From Mantis religiosa (Eukaryota > Arthropoda > Insecta > Mantodea > Mantidae): 64,000 nt of DNA. Shown here piece by piece: positions 42,060-52,949 of the stretch. Location of the stretch: positions 270,689,581-270,753,580 of the forward strand of contig CM060950.1 in the NCBI GenBank assembly GCA_030765055.1, read 5' to 3'. Within the stretch, counting starts at the first letter, position 1. Each line of letters begins with the position of its first letter. The notes under the pieces were generated by a model. The model had not been told where the DNA came from. It did no database searches and saw only the letters and a list, made by a program, of their open reading frames with translations. Position numbers and translations under genes: made by a program.

Positions 42060-43112
42060 GTATAGAAGTTATTGGTGAAGGTACCCATTAGATTGGACTG
42101 GATTGTTCGGAGGGGATTTGCCACCTCGACCAGACTGATCTTTTGATCTTTTTGACTGACCTATTCCCCTAAGTGGAAAAATCCTGGGAGGGTGAAAGAG
42201 GTGAGAGGAGACAAAGGGCGGCCGAACCCAAAGAGTCGCAACCGTACAGAGGGCGGCGTCCCTACACTTTACTAGGTAGAAACTCCTCGGCGGTCCAGGG
42301 CAATTGTGATCAGGCACGTCGCCGGACGGGGTTGAGCGAAGCCATTAATATTCCCGCGTACTAGCCAGCATAGCTGGTGGAAGATGAGCTAGATCACCAG
42401 GCGGCCCCACCGAAGTCATATCGGTAGCCTTCCCATTTTGGAGTTGGCGCGCGTAAGTGGCGTATCCACTTCCATCCTGTCTTGAGTCCCCAGGACCGCA
42501 TGGGGGGCTTGTTAGTCTCTAAATCTTGCCTTATGGAAAGCCCCACGGAGGCGCCGGGCACCCTTTTGGGACAGCTCGGTGACTCCCTGGTCGAAGGAAG
42601 CCCGGGTCTCTGTCCTACGGGTCCAGGACTAATGGGAGTAGAACCTCTCGCATTAACTGTCATCCTACCTACCGTGGCCCCAAAAGAGTCAGGAAGACGG
42701 TTTGGAGCCCGGAGATTGCCGCCCGCCCCTCCCAGGGCAAGAAAGACACCAGGCAGGCTTGCACAACCGACATATCGTCAGCCGCGTTCCTGAATCGGAA
42801 CACTAGGCCGGCTCGGAGACTGAGTCCGTCCCAATCCGTCAGAGCACATCATTCCGCCATGCACCGCCAAGACTACCGCCGACACTTCTACCCTGAAAGT
42901 AACCCCCAGATGAGAGATGATTTGAGATGATACTGGAGATGAAATGGAGGGTCATGAAATGCGGGTGTTGTAATTAGCCTACCTAGCATTCACCTAGCGA
43001 CCCGGGAAGCCCACAAAATACACGCGTCAGGTAGGTCGGTCACGGAAATCGAATACTGGCCTCCCGAATATGGGCCATAGACGAAACCGCCTGAGCCGTC
43101 CCGCTCAGTTCT
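42060..43112 (-). repeat. Long (about 1.05 kb) form of the tRNA-headed SINE family, copy 3
   Basis: The minus strand starts at 43112 with gcgggacggctcaggcggtt and continues with the body shared by copies 1 and 2 (ggctaattacaacacccgc, gtagaagtgtcggcggtag, gtgcatggcggaatgat). From about 42830 it contains ~650 bp of GC-rich sequence absent from copy 2. It ends in the tail shared with copy 2 (gaggagtttctacctagtaaa, gtctcctctcacct). GC content is well above the neighbourhood. The frame at 42482-42793 is a composition effect. Confidence 0.75.
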
Positions 43113-45300
43113 ATACCTGCAGATAAACAGTTATCTTGAAATGATATGTAGATGTACTAGGAGTCGCATGGTAATCATTAAATTGTATGTTTAGGAAAAT
43201 AAGAATTTTGTCATATACTTCATAAATATAACAATGTGTATTTGGCAACTTGTGTGGGTAAACCAACGGATACAACTTTCTACAAATCGATATAAAGTAC
43301 GTACGTTTCCCTACGTTGTGCAGTTTTGAAGTGGAAGGCAGAGCCATGTTCCCTCTGGTTTCAATTAAATGAATATTTAGGTTTTTCGGCAAGTATAATA
43401 GTGTTAATTTATGAACTGTTGCTTCAAGTTACTAACACATCTTACATGCAACTTCTCCATCTGTATGGAAGTGCTTTGAACCTAACTCCTTCACGGTTGT
43501 ATACATATATCTAGAACTAAAGGTCCTGCACTTGTGACATACTTGCTTATTTATGTTTCCTACGATTACTATTCGTTTCTGACTTTGCTTTTGACTATTT
43601 TTAGTTTGTCTCCTACATTTACTATTCATTTGACTTTCCTTTTGGCTATTTTTAGTTTTTCTCCTACGTTTACTATACATTTCTGACTTTCCCTGCACTA
43701 TTCTGGTTTCTCTCCTAGTTTTTCTATGGTTTTATGACTTTGCTCCCTTACACTTACATCTTCATCACTCCCCTTCAATCACGCCTTGCTCCTTTCCTTC
43801 TCTTCCTCGCTATCTCCCTTCCTTTCCCCCCCGTCATATACCGGTGGCCTGAGATACCACCGTTCAAGATTGCTTTTCTTACTGCTCGTGTCATTTGGTT
43901 TGATATACAGTGTGACCTCCTGGGTTCCAGATTCAGCTTCTCCTCACATCGGTAGTTCGCGTAGCTCAAAGTTTGACGTCTCCCAGTGTGCACCTCATTT
44001 GGCAGTTCTACAGAATATCTAATTGACTTATTTACCCTGGGTTATCACTAATTAATTTTCCTCAACACGAACTAACAAGATTTAGCTTAACTTTATGTGT
44101 TGATTTTAATATATATAATTTAGCCCCCCCCCCCCATCATGTTTTACAAAAATATAAATCTTACCAGTTATAAATTGCATCAAATTACTGCAACACTGAA
44201 TGGAGCCTGGCACCATCAGATGAACTTGATTCATCGTGAATATATTTAGGAATCATCCCATAACTCTCTATCCAAAGTAACTTTTAGAATCATATAACCA
44301 AATACCCAAGACTGCTCTACATTCTCCGAAACTACCATAAAGTAATAATGAGTATTTATAGATATCAACAAGTTAAAATTCAGGTACTCTGATCGAGTGA
44401 TTAACACTCTGGCTCTTCAAAATGCACGTCCATTCCTCTCTGAGGTGTGCAATTTCTCATTAACCACTGCCATTCAGTCTGAAAATGTGTTTGCGAGTTA
44501 ATAGAAAAAAACTTGTGTTTACTCACATCTGTTTACTTCTACAAACAATTCTTAGATTAAGATAGTTATTCTACCTACTTCTTGCTAATCAAGATGTTTC
44601 ATTAGTCATTTAATTGTAAGTATATATAGCTTACAGTAAACAAATAAATGGATTGTTGAAAAGCACTTGTCATGGTATTTGAAATTTGATCTGCTTTACA
44701 TACCGGTATAAAAAAGAGAAGTGATATACTTATTGAAAACAGCACATGAGCTTGAAAATTCAAAATAGACAGTAAGTCGGATACTGTTAAATCTTTGTTT
44801 TATAAAATTTTGTCCGTCTCTTACGGTTTACTAATTATGCACAAATCATACTTAATGCATAGGACTTCATAAGCAATTCATAAAAATTTAAGACCTATTT
44901 TGTTTCGAAATTTTCTTAAACATATAGTATTTTAATCAAACTCGTTAGTCATTTTTGAGAACATAAAAGATTATTAAGAATTACCGGTATGAAAGTTAGT
45001 TTAGAGTGGGTAAACTATGCTGTTTAACGACACAAAGAGAAGTTTTCTGCAAGCACCTTAGTTCCTTTGTATGCAGCGGTCACCATAATATATATTTATT
45101 AAGAAATTTCAATATCAAACTTTTGATTGCAATCATTTTAATTGTATGTAAACGATAGAGAAAGTAATAACAAAAAGAAATACTTCTTGTTTTCTTGGTG
45201 CTCCCTTTATAATGAGTCTTGGTCCTCTCAATCCGAATGCCATAAGCTGCCAATTACTAATTAAGTTTAATAGGTTCTAAAATATCTTATTCTGCTGCCT
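43113..45300. other. No recognisable gene; small repeats
   Basis: AT-rich. At 43555-43745 a degenerate ~57-bp repeat (ctatttttagttt..tctcctac..tttactat..catttctgacttt) occurs about three times. A run of 12 C lies at 44124-44135. No coding evidence. Confidence 0.55.
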
Positions 45301-45369
45301 AATAAGGATTAGGTCACTCGGCCTGTTCCGGTCCTTATCCATCTTAAGCCTTCCCGAATCTCTTCGTCC

Positions 45370-46400
45370 TGTGGGTTTATAATTTTAAATCTTACTTCGT
45401 ATGCTTGTGCAGTTCAACCTATTTAGGTGTTCTTCCCAGTTTTCCCTAAGTTCCTTAATTTTATCATGTACGTTAAAAATGTTTAGCTTTTCCCTTACAT
45501 CCTTTTTTCTTATTTTATATTTTCTTGAATTTCCCAATATTGCTCTTAGAAATTTCATTTCTATACCTTGAATATGACTAAACCCTTTCTGTATTATCAA
45601 GATTCACTGCCATATAATAGAACTGGTACTGCCATTATGTTTGAAAATTCTAATTGTATATCGACCCGTGGTTTACTATTCTTATAGTGCCGCACGTTAA
45701 TAGATATGTTTTATTTTGCATATTACTGTCATAATAAAAGGAAATTTCACATTCTATATAATTTAAATAAACTTGTTCTAAAATGTTATGTAGAATTATT
45801 GTCATTTGCCTTGGAATGCCATGACTTTCAATTTAGGTACATAAATTCTAAAATTTTACTCTTTATATAGCTGATGTAACATGTAAGTCGCTCTGGAAAT
45901 TATCTTCAGAGTTTTGAATAATAACTATCATCTACATATGTCAATACCTCCATTACCTTTATTCCGCTTTGTTCGAGTATGTATGGTGAAGCGATTATAA
46001 TGATGGTAAGCAAATGGTTCCACGTTGGCGGGACAGTTTGAAGCAATATAGTGGTTAGCGCAGGGTAAAGCAATGAGGTACTCTCAGGGTATGCGGGGAT
46101 ATGTATGAGTAAGGACGGTTCTTTAAACGGAGTCAAGCGTCATTCATTTAGAATTCTTGCTAAAAAAATATCTTCTCCCGTGTCTTTTGTTACACAACTC
46201 AACCAACTGTCTCTGCACGTGTTGTAACAAAGATCCAACATTCCTTTGAAATCCATTACTAGTCTTCACTCATTGCACCCCTTAATTTCGGTATCAATTG
46301 TTTCTATCTCTTTATGCCGTCCTATATGTTTATTAAATAGTGTGGGTGATAATACACACCCTAGTCTTACACCTTGGTTGGGTGCTATATGCTCTCCCTT
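45370..46400 (-). pseudogene. Decayed LINE ORF2 fragment, split by a solo LTR
   Basis: Minus strand: NQGVRLGCVLSPTLFNKHIG (RT block with the QG and LSP motif) near 46395-46320, then the solo LTR. KVMEVLTYVDDSYYS follows (catalytic box region, YVDD kept), then after many stops MAVPVLLYGSES. Finally 45600-45385 reads GIEMKFLRAILGNSRKYKIR, RKKDVREKLNIF and ELRENWEEHLNRL. These blocks appear in LINE order. The spacing shows heavy decay and deletion. Confidence 0.75.
46039..46296 (-). repeat. Solo LTR related to LTR A of the nested element at 14.2-17.5 kb
   Basis: It starts tgaagcaa and ends ttaatttcggtatca in plus orientation, the same two ends as LTR A. It shares gcaatgaggt, ctctcagggtatgcg and the caacattccttt block. 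It is shorter (258 bp) and diverged. No clear 4-bp duplication flanks it, so it is old or its left edge is misplaced. Confidence 0.65.
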
Positions 46401-46409
46401 ATTAGCAGC

Positions 46410-46870
46410 AGCAGCAGCACAAATCTGGCAGGCTGTTTGGAACAGCCCGAAGGGTGGTCAAATCGTGTACTTGCTCTGGGAAGAGCTTAACCACGTAGTG
46501 GCGGGATGTGGATGTTGCAGAATGACGGGTGTATTTTAAGTGGGGTTAGTGTAGGGAGGTAGCTTTTTGCTCCTCAGGGAATGATGAACCGGGTGCCACG
46601 GACAGCGAGCACCGCTGGTGGGTTAGTTAATAAACTAGGAAGAAGGTATGTATAATTTTGAATTTTCCATAATAACAATTTTGGAGTAGCTGAAATTTAA
46701 TTATACGGCATATTAAGTCTGAAGCCCGTGCCTTGATATAAACCCTTTTAAAACTTATCACAGGGTGAGCCATATTAATGGGTTCGGTTTCAAATGCATT
46801 TCTAGGCAATATAAATATATTTATTAAATACTAACTCCAACGTATTGCCAAAATGCTGGAGTTTAACACT
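46410..46870. other. No recognisable gene
   Basis: A short cag repeat (46408-46420) and a GC-richer stretch to 46620 of unknown nature, then AT-rich sequence. Confidence 0.5.
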
Positions 46871-46879
46871 ATGTTCATT

Positions 46880-47300
46880 TGTTCCTTAGCGGTTGCCACC
46901 ATTACGAGAAGATTCTTGGGCTCTAATATATATTGTCCATAACATTGGGCAGCATGGAAAATGGCCTCTATCTCCTTTCGGATGTTCTCTATTAGCTCAT
47001 TAACTCTATGCGGTCTTGTTCAATACACCTTTTCCTTTAGGTAACCCTATACGAAGTAGTCCGGTGGGTTTAGATCCGGGGATCTTGCTGGCCAATGGAT
47101 ATCGCTGAATCTGGAAATGAAGCGTCCAGGGAATTTTTGTATAAGGGTTTGCACTGGCACTGATCCTGTGTGACCGATAGCGCCATTTTGCATCCGTATG
47201 TTCTGAGACATATAGCCGTCTCATTTCACAAATGAAGAAGGTTACTGACATGCTGTTAGACCCCTCAGTATTACTGTGACAGTTAAAAAATAAAGTCACA
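46880..47300 (-). pseudogene. C-terminal mariner-like transposase remnant
   Basis: The minus strand reads GAIGHTGSVPVQTLIQKFPG, ARSPDLNPPDYFV (third catalytic position region), a stop in place of a tryptophan, GYLKEKVY and ELIENIRKEIEAIFHAAQC. It is a different subgroup from the element at 20.7 kb. The catalytic Asp before GA..H is not preserved. No inverted repeats were found, so element boundaries are unknown. Confidence 0.78.
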
Positions 47301-47309
47301 CATTCGTGA

Positions 47310-48100
47310 GTGACAGTAAATCACACTATGCCTTTGGAAACGGTAGTAGGTACAATGTAGTGTTTAAGGCCCGCTTTTACTATATGAGTCCTTCCATGTC
47401 AAATCGCACAAATTTCGGGGAAAATTGACCTTGATATCTCCGATTTCATTGATACTGACTTTATATCTTTTATGAAGGAAAATATGGTGCACGTATGTTT
47501 TGTTGGTCTCTGGTTTAATTATTTTGGCCAATAAAACATTAAACATTTAGGTATTTTGCGCGAATGGCTCTACATTAATGTGAATATATATGGTTATTTT
47601 TGGCATAAAAATATAATTTTCTGCTCATTTACTAAGTTGAAATATATACTTTATGTATGCATTAAACAAAAAATAATTCGTGTAATATTTATATTTTCAC
47701 AAATGCATTAAGGTTACAAATAATATTATCAATGCTAGCACGTTGCTAAAAAATCCTAAAAAAAATTAAAACTAACCTGATGATGTCATATAACCCTAGG
47801 TAAAGTTTCAGATTGGGATTCCAAATAATAGGAGAGAAATTAAGTAACTTACCAAGTCATACAGCGCTGCTGGCAATGTCAAGATGCGCACACCATGTGA
47901 CAGCTGACGTCTTATCTTCCGTTGCACTGCCGTCATCACCTACAAGGTCAATTATGATTTTTGTGTCCAGAAGCTCGGTGATAATACTATTAATAGTTCT
48001 CTTGGATCACAATCACCACACGACATTCCATAGTTCGAAATTCCAGTCACAAATTTACACATGCGGTCACCACATATTTTGTTGCATTGGTTTAGTATTA
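47310..48100. other. No secure gene; one weak exon-like block
   Basis: On the minus strand 47939-47853 is open in one frame and bounded by a tag/gtg acceptor-like and a GTAAGT donor. The pyrimidine tract is poor, so I do not call an exon. A second notable stretch (47390-47560) is AT-rich with no partner in the window. Confidence 0.4.
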
Positions 48101-48109
48101 ATCATAGAT

Positions 48110-50010
48110 TGGTTAAAGAGTTAATATCCACCACTCTCCCTTCGCTTTGCAACGAACAGTTTTTTATTACTTCCTGAGATACAGATATTGGCACAAAAGA
48201 ATGCAATTGTAAAGTGCCTCGCACCAATTTTGCTTGTTGGTATCTTGATTGAAATACATTATTGTGCTCTTTATGTTGACTATCGGAGAAAAAGTTGAAA
48301 CCTACATTGGAAATGTTCTTCTCGGCCCAGGTGAACAGTTTTCTTGGAGTTGTGATAGGATCTATCCAGGCTGAAGGTTAGCCTTCATTGTTAAGTCTTT
48401 TAACAGTACCACCGATGCAATCGCACGGTCCTTTTCCATGGGATGTGGCGAAAAAGTGCCACGCTGCTTGAATTTGAAAGTCATTTTCGTGTAAACGGAG
48501 GTTTGAAAAATTTGTTTTATTTTTATACTGAGCATCTGACCCATCTGAAAAATATACTACTTTACGAAGTACTCTCAGTTTCTGTTTCAGAAGGAGCAAC
48601 AGTTTTGTTTGGAAAAGGTGGACAGCTCTGGTGTCGTATTTGAGCATTCAGAAATAGCAACAATGTTAAACTGTTTTATGTCACTATTGTCTTTATAGTA
48701 GACCACAAAAGGATGAATTGTGGCCTAACTATTGTTCCAGTGTACTCCATGAACAGAATCCTGAATAAAAAAGCATAATTTTCCGAGAAATCCGCTATCA
48801 CTATGCATTCGCTTAATGCCAGATTTTCTTTACACTCCCGCAAAATTAAATTCTTCTGCTGAGCTATGAATGTATGTGGAAGTAAATTGCTGAGTTTTGT
48901 TGATAATTTGCCTAGAAAATCCTCTACGGGCGATATCAAGGTTAGTAAATTTGTGCGACCCACAGTCGCCCACTATCTGTAGGTAAACTCATGAGTATCT
49001 AGTTCATCAAGTAGTTGTAAATAATTTGTTATATTTTCAGTCCCTGGACAAGCTTTAAATGTCCTTAAAAAAACAGATGATGGCGGGTTGCAGACGATGT
49101 GTGTCAAGGAGTCCTTATAATTTGTTAAAATGGGATTTGAATTTGCAGTGAGACGGTAACTACTGATACCATCAAGCATTAATTTGACATTTTAGTGATG
49201 AGCACAACACAAACTGAATGGGTTCCACTAGTTCCAAGTAGTATACATTCCTTAGGCTTTAAATCCGCAAATTTTGAAAACCCTATTCTGACAACCGGAT
49301 GCATATCCTTAAAGCTTTGGTTAGTTTCCTTAAGATTGCAAAGTACCAATCTTTTCTGTTTATGCATTCTCTTGCAATTTTCTTTAACAGAAACTACATC
49401 TTTTTTCCAGGCATAACCCTACTCACATCATAGGAATTGTAATATTCAGACACCTTTTTAAATGTAGGTATGTCAAAATCTTTTCCTGGTTTGGTGTCTG
49501 GAGTTCCTAAAATTCGTGGTTCTTTAGCCACCTGTTTAGATATTTGTATCATGTGAGTTGTAAGATCAGCTATCAAACATCGTCAGTATTAGTATTTTGA
49601 GAGTTTTGTCATCAGTTTCATGGAAAAAATTTATTAGTTTCTGTATTATTTCAGAATTATGTGAGTTTTCATTTGAAGTGGAGTCTGCAAAATGAAATAC
49701 TTTATCCTTCATTGCCTGCGATATTTTCTGAAACTTATCCCAAGGATAGCGTTTTTGCGACAATTTTCTTTTTCTTATAGGCGATTCTCCTATTACCACT
49801 AAACTCTCATTCAGTTTTCTTGCTGCGCTTTCTGTGTCCATACATACTGCATCACTGGAGGATGAGGAAAAACTACCACTATCTAATTTCACATTCTTGT
49901 ACTGCACTTTCACTTGTAATTGATACACATAGGTAACTTGTACTTGGTTGCTTTGGAAGTTTAGAAACTTTCTTACGACAATTGTCACACACTTTCAAAT
50001 CGCGAGATAG
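48110..50010 (-). pseudogene. Decayed gene of an unidentified, possibly DDE-type (RNase H-fold) transposase-like protein
   Basis: Six consecutive minus-strand frames make one collinear product. N-terminus: a CxxC pair (KVCDNCRKKVSKLP, about 49995-49955), then serine-rich and basic stretches (SPIRKRKLSQKRYPWDKFQK). Middle: GKDFDIPTFKKVSEYYNSYD, KQKRLVLCNLKETNQSFKDM, LGTSGTHSVCV and GISSYRLTANSNPILTNYKD. C-terminal part: ECIVIADFSENYAFLF, ALKYDTRAVHLF-like KYDTRAVHLFQTKLLLLLKQ, VVYFSDGSDAQYKNKTNF and WHFFATSHGKGPCDCIGGTV. The ADFSENY, SDG..QYKN and HGKGPCD blocks are spaced as acidic motifs of an RNase H fold. Proteins with these blocks are, as far as I recall, annotated only as uncharacterised in insects and cnidarians. 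Frameshifts or stops separate all six frames. Confidence 0.6.
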
Positions 50011-50164
50011 GTATACGCCTTCCAGTTTGAGTTTAATGAGCATTGCTGAGGTTACTGGCCTTAACGTTTTATGTCCTACTCTGTGGTTAACTAGTTTGAA
50101 TGGATTAAATCAGTAACAAAAACTCCTTTGAACCAAATCTAACATGATGAAAATATATTTCCAC

Positions 50165-50470
50165 ACTTCAGAACTTACACGAAACTAGTTAACCACATAG
50201 TATGAAACAAAAATTTAAGGCCAGTAACCTCAGCAAAGCTCATTAAACTCAAACTGGAAGACGTTAGAAGAATGTGAAAATACAGATAGTAATAGTTTTT
50301 CCTCATCCTACAGTGGTGCAGTAGGTATGGGCACAAAAACACAGCAAGAAAACTGAATAAGAGTTTAGTGGCAAAAGGAGAATCGCCTATAAACAAAAAA
50401 AGAAAATTGTCGCAAAAACGCTATCCTCGGGATTAGTTTCAGGAAATATCAGAAGGTATTTTGGAGCTAG
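50165..50470 (+). pseudogene. Inverted partial copy of the 5' end of the 48-50 kb gene
   Basis: The plus strand 50178-50465 matches the reverse complement of 50095-49730: ctagttaaccaca, ttaaggccagtaacctcagc, ctcattaaactcaaactgga, tagtttttcctcatcct, gagtttagtgg, aggagaatcgcctataa and ttgtcgcaaaaacgctatcc. Relative to the long copy it lacks about 90 bases around the CxxC region and carries frameshifts. The two copies face away from each other across an ~80-bp spacer, forming a large imperfect palindrome. Confidence 0.85.
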
Positions 50471-50726
50471 CCATGGCCTCCTAAGCCTCATGTGGTTACT
50501 TTTGTTTTCTTAAAAGTTACACAATTATTTCTTTAGTAATTGTGGAATTATTTATGGATTTTGTAACATTTATATACGGGTTCCTTTTAGACTGTGGGGC
50601 AGTTTCAAAGTAGCACTTATGTTACTTTTGTTTTACAAAGTTTTAAAACTAATCTGTAAATAAACTGCAGTTCGCCTGCAACTGAAGTCGAAATAAATAC
50701 AGCTCCAACGCTACTACTGAGCAGTA
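50471..50726. other. No recognisable gene
   Basis: AT-rich spacer between the palindrome and the tRNA-like gene. Confidence 0.5.
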
Positions 50727-50810
50727 GCTAGGTTGGCCGAGTGGTCTAAGGCGCCCGACTCAGATTCTGGTTCCCAAGTGGGAGCACGAGTTCGAACCCC
50801 GTACCTGCCA
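50727..50810 (+). tRNA. tRNA-Leu(CAG)-like gene, possibly a pseudogene
   Basis: 84 nt with a long variable arm as in tRNA-Leu. D arm GGCCGAGTGGTCTAAGGC, anticodon loop CTCAGAT with anticodon CAG, variable stem tccc/ggga, T arm acgagTTCGAACcccgt. A-box TGGCCGAGTGG is perfect and the B-box AGTTCGAACCC has one change. Mismatches: acceptor 2-71, one in the anticodon stem (29-41), one in the T stem. A TTTT run five bases downstream (50815-50818) could end Pol III transcription. No intron. Three mismatches and two degenerate relatives within 800 bp suggest a pseudogene or a SINE head rather than a working gene. Confidence 0.6.
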
Positions 50811-50814
50811 ATAA

Positions 50815-51053
50815 TTTTATTCGCGTTTTTTCAGGAGCCATGGCCTTTTGATTGCTTCATTCCTCAAAATTAAGACAATTACAACAAATTAGTTTGATTT
50901 TAGAAATTGCGTACCTAAAAGGGGTCATTAAAGCAATGTGGAAAAGTAAGGAATTTATTATATACTGGCTCGGTAATATGTATTTCAAAGCACAAAGTTT
51001 AGATAGTGCATAACTATATTCATTCACTGCAATATTCACACCAAAAGACGTTG
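50815..51053. other. No recognisable gene
   Basis: AT-rich spacer. Confidence 0.5.
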
Positions 51054-51284
51054 TTAGGTACTGAGGCTTGTAAGAGGGATAATGTCACCCTCGAACAGGC
51101 GTAATGGTGCGGTACGAACAGAGTTAATTCGTACTCCACCGTAACGCTTGTTGCAGGTACGAACAGGGGTAGCTTGGAAAACCTGGGTGGGAACGCAGCG
51201 AAAATTTTGGGGCTGGGAACAGCCTGCCAGTATCTCGTCGTCGTTGTTGTAGGGAATTTCGCAGGTCCGCTGTAGCATTTTCAA
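51054..51284 (-). other. Open frame of unknown nature, possible exon
   Basis: 76 codons on the minus strand with balanced composition (CEIPYNNDDEILAGCSQPQN, TPVRTCNKRYGGVRINSVRT). It lies between two tRNA-Leu-like remnants and Gypsy copy D. No splice signals at the ends are convincing and I do not recognise a domain. It is less AT-rich than its surroundings. Confidence 0.25.
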
Positions 51285-51350
51285 GAGAATGATAATCGGG
51301 CTTCCTTATGGGACACAGAACTTGAGTCTGACGTCTTAAATCACTCGGCA
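51285..51350 (-). repeat. tRNA-Leu(CAA)-like remnant
   Basis: The minus strand reads tgccgagtgatttaagacg and cagactcaagttctg, then tcccataaggaagc, which corresponds to the D arm, anticodon arm (anticodon CAA) and variable arm of tRNA-Leu. The T arm and acceptor stem have no match. Confidence 0.5.
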
Positions 51351-51434
51351 TAACTGAATTCTAAGCAAAGCCTTCAAAACGCTGCACCTGAATGCCCCCT
51401 ATTTAGAATAATCATGGAGAAAATAAAAGTATTT

Positions 51435-51487
51435 GCTAAGTACGGGTTCAAATTAAGAGTGGTGCCATAGACTACCCGGCCAACCAG
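51435..51487 (-). repeat. tRNA-Leu-like remnant lacking the anticodon arm
   Basis: The minus strand ctggttggccgggtagtcta parallels the 5' part of 50727-50810, followed almost at once by tttgaacccgtac (T-arm part). The segment between, including the anticodon, is missing. Confidence 0.45.
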
Positions 51488-51569
51488 ACTCACAGAAGCT
51501 GCACAGCTTCTTAGGTGTAAGGTTGACGCTTAAAGCAAGGATAGCTTGTCAATGGGAGGCGTGTGATAC

Positions 51570-52065
51570 TGTGACTGTAAGTTCGTGAAATTAAAAGTAC
51601 AATTGCACAAACTCAAAATGTTCTTTATTTCCACCGAATTACAGTAGGAACAGTTGCCGATTACACAGAATTACGTAGCGCACACAATTACAATTCACCA
51701 ATTCGTCTGTCACAGGTCCTCTCCACACACACAATTACGTACAACTCCTCTGATACACGTACACAGTCTTCCAGTCCAGTCGCTAGAACGGCGCTCCTCA
51801 CGGCTGCTTGCCAAGAACTGAACTGACTCGTAGACTGCAGCAATTATATAGGAAGATCGCTGTTTCTGGAAGCTTCGCGATTCGAAACATTATCAGGACT
51901 GTTCCAGACGTCAGGGGGAGGCGAAAGAGACAGTACGGTGAACGTGATGCTTTCCTAACCATCCCCTGAGAAAGTGACACGAGATAAATGGGTAGGCATG
52001 GCCTGAATGTCTCCTGTCCCCCACTCAGCTGTCAGTTGGACGTGCCTTCCAATAATTGGGTGACA
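51570..52065 (-). repeat. 3' LTR of Gypsy copy D
   Basis: About 496 bp on the minus strand, beginning tgtcacccaattattggaag right after the polypurine tract. It likely ends cttacagtcaca at 51570. The first 14 bases equal the copy C LTR. The end is similar in kind but not identical to cacaaagtcaca, so that edge is less certain. Confidence 0.72.
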
Positions 52066-52076
52066 CTGCTCCCTCC

Positions 52077-52945
52077 TCAAAGATGGTCATCGCGCACCGC
52101 ATCATCGTAGCCGACCAGGCAATCCAGGTGTACCGCCAATAACTTTCCCCGGGGCACCTTCTGGATGTGGTAGACCACATCGTTAATCCTCTTCATCACC
52201 CGGTACGATACTTGCCATTGCTGCTGAAGCTTCGGGCAGCGTCCCTTGGTCCAGGTAGGGCGATACAACCAGACCAGGTCACCTTGCTAGAACCTTCGGC
52301 TGTTGGCTTGCCTGTCGTATCAGGTCTTATTGCGGTCGCTCGCCTTCTGGATGTTCTGGCGAGCTATCTCGTGCATGTCGTGGAGATGGTCCACCAGGTT
52401 CACCACATACTCGGTCGCTGGCTGCTTCGGTTCGGGAGGGCTCCCAAAAGCCAGGTCACAAGGGAGGCATAACTCTCGGCCGAACATTAAGCTGGCTGCC
52501 GTCATCCCCGTGGTGTCGTGTGCTGCCGAGCGGTAGGCCAGGAAAAACAGTGGCACCTTGACGTCGGAGTCTCGCTGATGACTGGCCACGACCTTCCTGA
52601 GGTTATCCTCTAAGGTCTTGATGTATCTTTCGACCATGCCATCCGACTGGGGATGTAGAGACGTCGTGCGGGTTTTGTTGACCCCAAGCCTTTCTAGTGC
52701 CTCCTTCATCAGGTTGGACTCAAAATTGGTGACCTGGTCACTGTGCAGATCTAACGACACCCCAAATCGACAGAACACTTAATCAACGAGGCAGTCTGTG
52801 ATTCTTTTTGTCTCTTAGTTCGGGATGGCATACACCTCTGACCACTTGGTGAAGTAGTCCACGACCAACATTAGGTACTTGTTGCCTCGGACGGACACTG
52901 GGAATGGTCCAGCTATGTCGACAGCGAACCGTTCGAATGGCTCTG
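52077..52945 (-). pseudogene. pol: Integrase remnant of Gypsy copy D
   Basis: The frame 52778-52320 carries LHSDQVTNFESNLMKEALER with the second catalytic Asp, TTSLHPQSDGMVERYIKTLE with the catalytic Glu, and LMFGRELCLPCDLAFGSPPE. After a frame change, 52268-52077 reads YRPTWTKGRCPKLQQQWQVS and the GPY position is altered to VSY. Part of the core before the second Asp is in a different frame. The GGGG run at the copy C frameshift site is complete here. Confidence 0.87.
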
Positions 52946-52949
52946 TCAC

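Larger units (their letters stand above)
51570..52945 (-). mobile_element. Ty3/Gypsy LTR retrotransposon copy D, 3' part
   Basis: Minus strand: the integrase core and GPY end (52945-52077), polypurine tract (gaggagggagcag) and 3' LTR. The 5' side ends abruptly at about 52945 within the integrase region that begins at copy C position ~29320. LTR and coding sequence resemble copy C more than copy A. Confidence 0.88.

Noticed and set aside
42482..42793. 103-codon plus-strand frame in a GC-rich block
   Set aside because: It lies in the antisense of the long SINE-family copy; GC-rich sequence has few stops.
44124..44135. Run of 12 C
   Set aside because: A simple homopolymer with no surrounding structure.
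47853..47939. Minus-strand exon-like block with GTAAGT donor
   Set aside because: Open in one frame and well bounded on the donor side, but the acceptor lacks a pyrimidine tract and no second exon could be linked.
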